Shown: in pieces, positions 7,605-15,253 of the stretch
Position numbering within the stretch: position 1 is the first letter of the stretch
Layout of the letters: every line of letters starts with the position of its first letter
Origin: Bacteroidales bacterium
GTDB lineage: Bacteria; Bacteroidota; Bacteroidia; Bacteroidales; Paludibacteraceae
Length of the DNA: 17,265 bases
Assembly (NCBI GenBank): GCA_900769035.1
Contig: CAAGFD010000226.1
Location: 1 to 17,265 of the forward strand
Direction of reading: 5' to 3'
Made by a program: the position numbers and the translations under genes
Notes under the pieces: generated by a model
What the model saw: only the letters and a program-made list of their open reading frames with translations
What the model was told of the DNA's origin: nothing
Database searches by the model: none

Positions 7605-8288
7605 ATGATAGACAGAACCTCCATTTTACAAATACGATTTTCAGATGATATTTTATTTTCTGAATTACCTGAATTCAGAGGTGCAATAATAAGTAAAGTA
7701 CCACAAAACATTACATTATTTCATAATCATCTGGAGAATGGATTGAGATATAAATATCCACTGATACAATATAAACGTATAAAAGGCAAAGCTGCAATCA
7801 TCTGTTTAGGAGAAGGGACAGAAGCAATAGGTAATTTTTTTGCAGGTGCCGATTTTAATTTACGAATAGGTAAAAATGAAAAAAATTTTACTATAGATTC
7901 TGTTAAAGCAAATCAATGGATTATACAGACATGGAATAATACTTTTACTTATACAATAAGAAAATGGTTGCCTTTTAACTCAGATAATTACAAAGAATAC
8001 AGTGATTTAGAGGGAGTGGTAGAAAAAATATCAATGCTTGAAAAATTATTGATAGGTAATATATTATCAATGTGTACTGGTTTAAATGTTCATATAGAAA
8101 AAGAGATTACGTGTAAAATTACCGAGATTATTGATGAGAAAACATATATGTTTAAAGGAGTGAGGATGCACTCTTTCGACCTTAAGTTTAATACAAACAT
8201 ATACTTATTTGATTATATTGGATTAGGTAAAGGAGTGAGTCACGGTTTTGGAATTGTCAAACAATATAATAATATTAATCATGAATGA
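7605..8288 (+). CDS. cas6: CRISPR pre-crRNA endonuclease Cas6
   Basis: A 227-residue RAMP-fold RNase that would cut the precursor CRISPR transcript within each repeat to make crRNAs. The C-terminal Gly-rich loop GLGKGVSHGFG (206-216), the Cas6 hallmark, is intact. Two histidines in LFHNHLENG (H40 and H42) sit where the catalytic His of many Cas6 proteins lies, though which acts is not certain. A FAGADFNLRIG segment (79-89) is typical of bacterial Cas6 of this length. I use the ATG at 7605, since an in-frame TTG 12 bases earlier adds only four residues. Its last 8 bases overlap the cas10 start, showing tight translational coupling. First gene of the operon. Confidence 0.87.
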   Translation: MIDRTSILQIRFSDDILFSELPEFRGAIISKVPQNITLFHNHLENGLRYKYPLIQYKRIKGKAAIICLGEGTEAIGNFFAGADFNLRIGKNEKNFTIDSVKANQWIIQTWNNTFTYTIRKWLPFNSDNYKEYSDLEGVVEKISMLEKLLIGNILSMCTGLNVHIEKEITCKITEIIDEKTYMFKGVRMHSFDLKFNTNIYLFDYIGLGKGVSHGFGIVKQYNNINHE

Positions 8289-10821
8289 TAAAATAAGAGA
8301 ACACATTTATCTTGCTGCATTATTGCATGATATAGGGAAATTTTATCAAAGAGCTGACACGGGAAGTGTATCTTCCAGTAAATATTTGAAGAATTTTAGT
8401 AAACAGGAATTGGTTTTTTGTCCGGTAACTCAAGGAAATTATTCACATAAGCACGTGTTATGGACAGCACAGTTTATAGATGATTTTAATGATGTCTTTA
8501 AAAATCTTGCAATTACTGATTTGTCTGAAAAAGACAATTTGATGAACTTGGCAGCCGGACATCACTTGGCAAAAGACCAATTATCAGAATTAGGTAAAAT
8601 AATCAAGAAAGCAGACTGCCTCTCTTCCGGTATGGATAGAGACTCGGATACAGCCTTTCGAGATTCACAAGATGAAGAAGAAAAAGGATGGGATGCCTTT
8701 AAAAAGAAAAGAATGATTTCTATATTAGAAACTATTAAATTAGATTCTAAAGAAATATCAAACAAAACGTCTTGGATGCATTTACCTATTCATGAATTGA
8801 GCCTTGATGATAAAAATTCTTTCCCTAAATCAGCATTTAATTCAGAACCGGATTATAAATCATTATGGGAAAAATTTATCGCAGAATTTAAATTTATTCA
8901 AGCAGATACATATCGTGCTTTTGCAGAAACGCTTCAGAATTTATTGCAAAAATATACATCATGCATACCATCCAGTACTATCAATTTTCCTGATGTATCA
9001 TTGTATGATCATTTAAAAACAACAGCCGCATTGGCAGTATCTCTTTATGATTATCAACAATCAAAAGAAAAAGGTGAAAAACCATTTTTGTTGATTGGAG
9101 GTGATTTTAGTGGAATACAATCATATATCTATCAAATAGTATCACAACATGCAAGTAAAAATCTAAAAGGTCGTTCTTTTTATCTTCGTTTGTTATCAGA
9201 TTCAATTGTTAGATATATTTTACAGGAATTGAACCTTTTCCAAGCCAATATAATATATAATTCAGGAGGCAGCTTTTATATATTGGCACCTAATACGAAA
9301 TATGTTATTGATAAATTACAATCTGCTATATCAAAAATAGAGCAAAAATTATTTGAAGCTCATGGTACTACATTATTTGTTGCGGTTGATTATGTAGAAT
9401 TATCAGAAGATGCATTATATTTGGATAATAAGTCAGAAAACATATCCGGCGTTTGGAAAGCTCTATTTGATAAACGAGATAATAAAAAGAAAAACAAATT
9501 CTCCTCGATGATAAAAGAAAATTACGACCGCTTTTTTGTGCCTATAATGAATGGTGGAGATGCAGAACGAGATATTATTACAGGAGAAGAATTTAATAAT
9601 AATGAAAAAAAATATTCGGAAGATAAATTAAAACCTTTAAAACAAGTTACAGTAGATCAGATTAGATTAGGTGCTAAATTAAAAGATACTGATTATATAG
9701 TATTAAAAGAGGGTGAAAAACTTGAATATTGGAAAGATAAATGTCATATCTCACCATTGAATTTAGGTATTACATATTACTTCTTAAGTGAAAAAGATAT
9801 AGAAGATAAAAAAGTAGAATTGAAAGGATCTGCAGATAATGTCACTGTGATTACACTTAACGGGCATAACGATAAATGTGATTTTATGTTACCTGCGCTT
9901 GGCGGTGTAAATAATATTTTCAGTCTTGAATTTTATGGTGGAAATGAAGTAAAAGCAGATAGTTTTGAAGAAATGTGTGATAACATTGATAATGATGCTT
10001 TTACAAGAATGGGTGTATTAAGGATGGATGTTGATAATCTTGGTAGTATTTTTCAAGATGGTATTCAAAAAGGTAGAGCTACATTATCAAGATATGCAGC
10101 ATTAAGTCGTTCTTTCGATTATTTCTTTTCCGGATATTTAAATACAATATGGAAGAGAATTGATAGCACAAAATCATTCATTGTATATAGTGGTGGAGAT
10201 GATGTATTTATTTTAGGCGATTGGCAAGTAATGATAAGAATAGCAGAAGAGATAAAAAATAAATTTGCTGAATTTACTTGTGGTAACAAAGCATTTTCTT
10301 TGTCAGGAGGTATCGCATTATTATCACCATCATATCCTATTATGAAAGGAGCAGATGAGAGCGATGTTGAAGAAAAAAATGCGAAGAGCCACACAGTAGC
10401 AGATAAATGCAAGAATTCTATTTCATTTATGGATTTTGCAATGAATTGGGACGAAGAATATCCTGTTATTCAAAATCTAAAGGATAAGATTTTATATCTT
10501 CTATCTACCGAAAAATTGCCTAAATCATTTGTTTCTAAGATATTGAATTATTTCCAAAATGCAAAAGTTGAAAATCATAAAATTACAGTACCAAAAGTAT
10601 TTTGGATGTTAACCTATGATATGAGTAGATTTAAATCAAGAAATAATGATTTTGATGTAAATGCATTAATAGATAATTGTATCAAAGAAATATGTAGTAA
10701 TAATAGAAATGTATTGAATTCCGAGAAAATAAATACAGAATATCACCCAATAGAACTGTGGGCTTTTGCAGCTCGTTGGGCTGAACTTGAATATCGAACT
10801 AAAAAAAGTAATAACAATTAA
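8281..10821 (+). CDS. cas10: Cas10/Csm1, large subunit of the type III-A complex
   Basis: An 846-residue signature protein of type III systems. The HD nuclease domain is intact: LLHDIGK with H16-D17, and AGHHLAKD with H94-H95, followed by ADCLSSGMDRD. That predicts target-activated ssDNA cleavage. The first palm has GGDFSGIQSYIY at 273-284. The second has RMDVDNLG (from 581) and SGGDDVF with GGDD at 638-641, the active site that makes cyclic oligoadenylate from ATP. The zinc-finger part between the palms appears degenerate: at about 425-475 the usual CxxC pairs are missing, and only isolated cysteines are seen later. The ATG at 8281 overlaps cas6 by 8 bases; an in-frame TTG at 8248 is upstream but would put 33 more bases inside cas6. 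Predicted active for both DNA cleavage and signalling, which fits the two CARF effectors downstream. Confidence 0.95.
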   Translation: MNDKIREHIYLAALLHDIGKFYQRADTGSVSSSKYLKNFSKQELVFCPVTQGNYSHKHVLWTAQFIDDFNDVFKNLAITDLSEKDNLMNLAAGHHLAKDQLSELGKIIKKADCLSSGMDRDSDTAFRDSQDEEEKGWDAFKKKRMISILETIKLDSKEISNKTSWMHLPIHELSLDDKNSFPKSAFNSEPDYKSLWEKFIAEFKFIQADTYRAFAETLQNLLQKYTSCIPSSTINFPDVSLYDHLKTTAALAVSLYDYQQSKEKGEKPFLLIGGDFSGIQSYIYQIVSQHASKNLKGRSFYLRLLSDSIVRYILQELNLFQANIIYNSGGSFYILAPNTKYVIDKLQSAISKIEQKLFEAHGTTLFVAVDYVELSEDALYLDNKSENISGVWKALFDKRDNKKKNKFSSMIKENYDRFFVPIMNGGDAERDIITGEEFNNNEKKYSEDKLKPLKQVTVDQIRLGAKLKDTDYIVLKEGEKLEYWKDKCHISPLNLGITYYFLSEKDIEDKKVELKGSADNVTVITLNGHNDKCDFMLPALGGVNNIFSLEFYGGNEVKADSFEEMCDNIDNDAFTRMGVLRMDVDNLGSIFQDGIQKGRATLSRYAALSRSFDYFFSGYLNTIWKRIDSTKSFIVYSGGDDVFILGDWQVMIRIAEEIKNKFAEFTCGNKAFSLSGGIALLSPSYPIMKGADESDVEEKNAKSHTVADKCKNSISFMDFAMNWDEEYPVIQNLKDKILYLLSTEKLPKSFVSKILNYFQNAKVENHKITVPKVFWMLTYDMSRFKSRNNDFDVNALIDNCIKEICSNNRNVLNSEKINTEYHPIELWAFAARWAELEYRTKKSNNN

Positions 10822-10834
10822 AATATTTATAATT

Positions 10835-11299
10835 ATGCAAGATTTTAATAACAAAAGACAGCGTATTGGGGATACTAGACCTAATACACAAAACGGTTTA
10901 CCTCACAATAATACTGTAAATAATACCAATTTAATGCAAGATTTTAATAGAGAATGGATTACTAATGGAGCTACAAAAGAAATGATTCCTTTTGTTGAAA
11001 AATTAGGTAGATACATGGCAGAAAAAGGACTTACAAATTCAAAAATTCGTAGCATTTATGGAGAGATAAAACGTATTCAAATGAGCGAATTTGATAAGGA
11101 AAAAACATCTTTTTATTTGTTAAAACCAAAAGTTGCATATGCATATGGACGCGATGATAAAAATCAAGGATTAAAACAATTTAAAGAATTGTTTGATATA
11201 TGTTTTAGTTATGTAACAGATTCAAAGAGTTATAAAAATTTTTGTAATTTAATCGAAGCTGTTTTAGCTTATCATAAAGCATATGGAGGAAAAGATTAA
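10835..11299 (+). CDS. csm2: Csm2, small subunit
   Basis: A 154-residue helical protein, probably the type III-A small subunit that lines the crRNA-target duplex. Identification rests on position (cas10 to csm3), size and helical pattern: a segment near VEKLGRYMAEKGLTNSKIR leads into the helical core, with the characteristic LLKPKVAYAYGR in the middle and a C-terminal helix ending YHKAYGGKD. The N-terminal ~33 residues are polar and low in complexity (rich in Asn and Gln). They begin MQDFNN, and MQDFNR recurs at residue 34. The DNA ATGCAAGATTTTAATA is repeated exactly at 10835 and 10934, 99 bases apart and in frame, so translation could start at either ATG. The first gives the full protein; the second would give 121 residues, close to many Csm2 proteins. 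Confidence 0.85.
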   Translation: MQDFNNKRQRIGDTRPNTQNGLPHNNTVNNTNLMQDFNREWITNGATKEMIPFVEKLGRYMAEKGLTNSKIRSIYGEIKRIQMSEFDKEKTSFYLLKPKVAYAYGRDDKNQGLKQFKELFDICFSYVTDSKSYKNFCNLIEAVLAYHKAYGGKD

Positions 11300-11354
11300 T
11301 ATTAATTGTGTGATAAAAATATTATAATGTTTAATAATTTAAAAGAATAAAGTT

Positions 11355-11981
11355 ATGTCAAGATTAGTAAAAAAAATAATATATACAGGTAAAATAGTTT
11401 TAAAAACAGGTCTACATATAGGTGGTACAAATGCTGCATTAAATATTGGCGGTCCTGATAAATTTGTTGTTCGTAATCCTATTAATAACATACCATATAT
11501 TCCGGGTAGCTCATTGAAAGGTAAATTACGTTCTTTAATAGAGATAAAAAATGGATGTAGTAAAGTATCTACAGATCCAAATTCAGAATCAGGAAAATTA
11601 TTTGGTGTTGCAGGTGGTAATGACAATACACGTCCTTCAAGACTAATTGTACGTGATGCGGAATTGGATACAGAATCAAAACCAGGAATGTTTGAAAATA
11701 CTGACCTTCCTTTCACAGAAAGTAAGACGGAAGTAAATATTGATAGAGTTACATCAAAAGCAAATCCTCGTACATTTGAGAGAGTACCTGCAGGAGCGGA
11801 ATTCAAATTAAGTATGGTATTAAATATATTTGAAGGTGAGGATGAAAAAGAATTGGAAGGAATTTTATTCAAAGCCATAGAAATGCTTCACGATGACTAT
11901 CTCGGCGGACAAGGTTCAAGGGGTTATGGTCAAGTAGAAATAAAAGATTTGAAAGAAAATAAAGAAGAAAAGATATATTGA
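11355..11981 (+). CDS. csm3: Csm3, backbone subunit and target-RNA nuclease
   Basis: A 208-residue RAMP protein that forms the repeated backbone of the Csm complex and cuts bound target RNA at 6-nt steps. The N-terminal core has TGLHIGGTNAALNIGGPDKF. D35 in GGPDKF matches the position of the catalytic Asp of characterised Csm3 proteins, so RNA cleavage should be intact. IPGSSLKGKLRS (about 49-60) is the conserved substrate-binding loop, and the Gly-rich loop GGQGSRGYGQ lies near the C-terminus. The length is normal for the family. About 55 A/T-rich bases separate it from csm2, in which I see no convincing promoter. The stop is followed two bases later by the csm4 ATG. Confidence 0.94.
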   Translation: MSRLVKKIIYTGKIVLKTGLHIGGTNAALNIGGPDKFVVRNPINNIPYIPGSSLKGKLRSLIEIKNGCSKVSTDPNSESGKLFGVAGGNDNTRPSRLIVRDAELDTESKPGMFENTDLPFTESKTEVNIDRVTSKANPRTFERVPAGAEFKLSMVLNIFEGEDEKELEGILFKAIEMLHDDYLGGQGSRGYGQVEIKDLKENKEEKIY

Positions 11982-11983
11982 TT

Positions 11984-12964
11984 ATGAAGCAATTAATAGT
12001 TAAATTAAAAAATCTTTCTCCATTACATATCGGTACCGGAAGGGAGAATTACGATTTCTCTGCAAATGTATTGCAGAGTGATGTGATTTCCTCTGCCTTA
12101 GCATCGATATACGCTATTCAAATAGATAGTAATGGAGTAGAGAAGTTTATTAATTCTTTTATAGTCAGTTCCGCAATTCCTTTCATTGATGATATTTTTT
12201 TTCTTCCGGCTCCGAATGCTAAGTTAAATATTAATGTGGATAATGAGGAAGAACATCTATATCGTAAAGATTTAAAAAAGATAAAATATATAGAATCTAC
12301 TATATGGCAATCTTTAGTAGATGGAACAACTCTGACTATTGAAAGAAATCAATTACAAGGTAGTTTTTTGATATCAAAAGGTTTTTTAAATTTTAAATCT
12401 CCATATAAATCTCAAGTAAATGAGAGAGTTTCCGTTCCTAGAAATGAAAATGAAAATACTTCTCCTTTCTTTTTTGATTGGACATATTTTAGAGAAAATG
12501 CCGGTTTATATTGTATATTATCTTGCGAAGAAGATAATATAAATATTTTCAAAGAATTATTCTCTATGCTTTCCGACAATGGTGTAGGTACGGATAGAAA
12601 TATAGGTGGAGGTAAATTTGACGTTGAATTTATAGATATAAATATACTACCTACTATTCAAAATCCAACATCATCAATGATTCTTTCAATGTATATTCCT
12701 ACAAAGGATGAATTAAATAGTATTGATTTGGAAAAATCCAAATACGATTTACATCTTCGTGGTGGTTATATATCCGGAAGTGAATATGAACAGTTTCGTC
12801 ACCTTCGTAAAAAATCTATCTATATGTTTGGTCCCGGGTCAGTATTTGCAACAACACAATCATTATCAGGTAAAGTAGTTGATTTACGTCCGGAGTGGAA
12901 TGATGATACTATGCATTGTGTATATCGTAGTGGAAAACCTTTTGTTGTACCGGTAAAATTGTGA
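11984..12964 (+). CDS. csm4: Csm4, crRNA 5'-tag binding subunit
   Basis: A 326-residue RAMP protein of Csm4 type, which caps the complex at the crRNA 5' handle and contacts Cas10. It opens with LKNLSPLHIGTGRENYDF (8-25), with the first Gly-rich stretch. The typical Csm4 SALASIYAIQ follows at 37-46, FLPAPNAKL at 73-81, and the C-terminal-half Gly loop GVGTDRNIGGGKFDVE at 200-215. The start is the ATG at 11984, two bases after the csm3 stop; an in-frame TTG at 11978 overlaps csm3 and is not needed. Csm5 follows with a 4-base gap, so the genes are surely co-transcribed. No odd features. Confidence 0.92.
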   Translation: MKQLIVKLKNLSPLHIGTGRENYDFSANVLQSDVISSALASIYAIQIDSNGVEKFINSFIVSSAIPFIDDIFFLPAPNAKLNINVDNEEEHLYRKDLKKIKYIESTIWQSLVDGTTLTIERNQLQGSFLISKGFLNFKSPYKSQVNERVSVPRNENENTSPFFFDWTYFRENAGLYCILSCEEDNINIFKELFSMLSDNGVGTDRNIGGGKFDVEFIDINILPTIQNPTSSMILSMYIPTKDELNSIDLEKSKYDLHLRGGYISGSEYEQFRHLRKKSIYMFGPGSVFATTQSLSGKVVDLRPEWNDDTMHCVYRSGKPFVVPVKL

Positions 12965-12968
12965 TATT

Positions 12969-14063
12969 ATGAGTAGAGTAAAAGTAACTACAATAAGATC
13001 CGTACATATAGGCAACGGTAATTTTTTGCAAAATAATTCTGATTTTGTTATTGATAATGATAATATCTTTATTATTAACCCTAAAAAAGTATTGGATATA
13101 ATTGGAGTTGAGAGGTTGGATGCTTGGGTATCTGCTATTGAAAGGAGAGAAAATATTAAAGATTTTTTAAGTAGAATAGGAAATATGAATAATCCCGAAT
13201 CATATTCTTCAAGAAAAATTAATAATTATTCTTCTATTAAAAAAGATAAAACTCTAAAAGAATGTATTCATGATGGAAGAGGATATCCTTATATCCCGGG
13301 AAGTTCAATAAAAGGTGCTATTCGTACTGCATTATTGGCTTCAATAGTAAATAAAAATCCAAATAGATATACACTTCAAGATGTTATAAATATTCAAGGT
13401 AGAATGTCGGCATCAAATCTAGAGCAAAAGATATTTGGGGGTATTCAAAATAGTTTGTTTAAATACTTGATAGTAGGCGATGCATTTTTTGAAAAGGGAA
13501 GTGAAATTGCTATTGATGCGGTTAATTTAAATATTACAACCAAAGATGATTTGTATGATAAATCAAAATTACAATCATTAGAGGCAATATGTAATGATAA
13601 TGAGGCTGAATGTCATATAACATTAGCTTTGGATAAACATAAGTTAGCTCTTAAGGAAAAATCGGTAAAACCACTTCCAGAAGAAATGCAATCATTATCT
13701 TCAATTTTTAAGACAGTTAATCAGCATACTAAAAAATTACTAGAAGAGGATATCAAATTTTGGGAAGAAATTTCAGAAGATAAAATTGGTGCCGATGAAT
13801 ATATCGATTCTTTAAAAGGTATAATAGAGGAAATTGATGCTTGTGAAGTAGGTAAAGAATGTATTCTTAAGTTAGGTCATGCATCAGGATGGAGATTTAC
13901 TACCGGAGCTTGGACGGAGCAATATGAATGGTTTGATACTCACGTCGTTCCGGCTTCCCGTCCAAATAATCGGTTTTATCAAGATTATGATTTTCCGAAA
14001 ACACGTCGTATAGAGGAAAATAATGACGTTCTCGGCTTTATAAAACTATCAATTATTGATTAA
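12969..14063 (+). CDS. csm5: Csm5, crRNA 3'-end subunit
   Basis: A 364-residue RAMP protein of Csm5 type, sitting at the 3' end of the crRNA and involved in crRNA maturation. It has the N-terminal VHIGNGN (12-18), the conserved YPYIPGSSIKGAIRTALL (106-123) shared by Csm5 proteins, and the C-terminal HASGWRFTTGAWTE stretch (about 312-325), also typical. The region between (about 130-310) is lysine- and acid-rich and less conserved. It starts 4 bases after csm4. The gap to the next gene is about 50 bases and holds a perfect hairpin (14070-14097), the first real break in the run of tightly packed complex genes. Confidence 0.93.
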   Translation: MSRVKVTTIRSVHIGNGNFLQNNSDFVIDNDNIFIINPKKVLDIIGVERLDAWVSAIERRENIKDFLSRIGNMNNPESYSSRKINNYSSIKKDKTLKECIHDGRGYPYIPGSSIKGAIRTALLASIVNKNPNRYTLQDVINIQGRMSASNLEQKIFGGIQNSLFKYLIVGDAFFEKGSEIAIDAVNLNITTKDDLYDKSKLQSLEAICNDNEAECHITLALDKHKLALKEKSVKPLPEEMQSLSSIFKTVNQHTKKLLEEDIKFWEEISEDKIGADEYIDSLKGIIEEIDACEVGKECILKLGHASGWRFTTGAWTEQYEWFDTHVVPASRPNNRFYQDYDFPKTRRIEENNDVLGFIKLSIID

Positions 14064-14069
14064 AAACAT

Positions 14070-14097
14070 AAGTATGCCTATAAATATAGGCATACTT
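14070..14097 (+). promoter_or_regulatory. perfect hairpin between csm5 and the first effector gene
   Basis: AAGTATGCCTATA (14070-14082) and TATAGGCATACTT (14085-14097) are perfect inverted repeats of 13 bases with two bases between, so a stem of about 11 bp with a small loop is realistic. No T-run follows on the + strand, so it is not a standard terminator. It could be an RNA-processing or mRNA-stability element, an attenuator, or a binding site for a dimeric protein. Confidence 0.6.
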
Positions 14098-14112
14098 AAA
14101 AAACTTTCAACG

Positions 14113-15249
14113 ATGAAAAGAGTTCATATTACATTGATTGGCGGACAATTACCTCCTGTATATATCGGAATTTGTGCAACAAATCCGGATAAGATAATAT
14201 ACATTTATTCCACTACAAGTAAAAAGCAAAAAGATGTAATACAAAATGAGCTAAATATCGACTCCGAGTCCGTAAAGTTTGAAGAAACCGCTCCTAAATA
14301 TATTTTTAATGCTGTGAATGAACTTGCAGATAAGTATAAAGATGATGAGGTAACAATAAATATTTCAAGTGGTTTAAAATCATGGGCATATTTTTTTAGT
14401 GTAGTATTTTATAATAAACCGAATGCCTCTATAATTTATATCGATCAAAACAATATTATTTGGGATTATAAAACTATGACGGGGTCTCAAAACTTCTCGT
14501 TCGACATGTATATGCATTTTAAACTTTATGGTAATCCACTTAATGATAATAATTATATTAAGTTTAGTGATTATACTTCCAAGGATAAAGAAATAGCCTC
14601 AAAAATTGATGAAATCAGAAAATATAATCATAATGATTTTAATGAACTCTTATCTGTGTTGGATAAGAAGAATAAAAACATATTAAAAGCCAATAAATCC
14701 GGCCGTTTCGATTTACCATCCGGTTCTTTTGTGGAGTGGAATAAAGGAGACTCAGACAATGAACCTTCAGTAAAAATTAGTTTGATAAAAAAACAAAAAC
14801 AAATAGATTATTTACTATCATCACCACACGTTATTGAATTGGCCTTTAATTCGGGATGGTTTGAATATTGTATTGCAGAGATATTATCTAAATGGAGTAA
14901 ATGTAAAGAACTGATTTTGAATTGTGTATTCCCATTTAAACATGATGTTTCTAAGAATGAAGTGGATATAATTGTCAATACAGGTACAAAAATATTATTT
15001 GTAGAATGTAAAACACAAATAAATAACATTACTGATATTGATAAATTTGCAAGTGTTATTAAAAATTATGGAGGTACCGGAAGTAAAGGTATTTTTATAA
15101 CTGATGCTAAGATGAGTGATTCTGCAAAACAGAAATGTAATGAACACAATATTTTGACATTCTCTTTACAAGATGAAAACATGGGAATGACTCATGAAAA
15201 AGCACTGAGCATAAAACTTGATAGTGAGCTGTTTAACATTAATATGTAA
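14113..15249 (+). CDS. CARF plus PD-(D/E)xK nuclease, Card1/Can2-like effector 1
   Basis: A 378-residue accessory effector. The N-terminal CARF domain (about 1-135) begins MKRVHITLIGGQ and has the ligand-loop region INISSGLKSW (82-91); here the usual GG-T/S-K loop is changed to SSGLK. The C-terminal half is a restriction-like nuclease: E251 in GWFEYCIAEI, NEVD with D285, and FVECK with E298 and K300, so the catalytic set is intact. Characterised Card1/Can2 proteins are cyclic-tetra-adenylate-activated dimers that cut ssDNA, RNA or nicked DNA; which applies here is inferred only. It has no HEPN motif, so it is not Csm6. I chose the ATG at 14113: it begins the CARF fold directly, whereas earlier starts (TTG 14056, ATG 14074) would make the hairpin coding. 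Confidence 0.85.
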   Translation: MKRVHITLIGGQLPPVYIGICATNPDKIIYIYSTTSKKQKDVIQNELNIDSESVKFEETAPKYIFNAVNELADKYKDDEVTINISSGLKSWAYFFSVVFYNKPNASIIYIDQNNIIWDYKTMTGSQNFSFDMYMHFKLYGNPLNDNNYIKFSDYTSKDKEIASKIDEIRKYNHNDFNELLSVLDKKNKNILKANKSGRFDLPSGSFVEWNKGDSDNEPSVKISLIKKQKQIDYLLSSPHVIELAFNSGWFEYCIAEILSKWSKCKELILNCVFPFKHDVSKNEVDIIVNTGTKILFVECKTQINNITDIDKFASVIKNYGGTGSKGIFITDAKMSDSAKQKCNEHNILTFSLQDENMGMTHEKALSIKLDSELFNINM

Positions 15250-15253
15250 TACT

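Noticed and set aside
14056..14112. Longer N-terminus for effector 1 (TTG 14056 or ATG 14074)
   Set aside because: It would overlap csm5 or make the perfect hairpin coding. The CARF fold starts at 14113, just as in effector 2.
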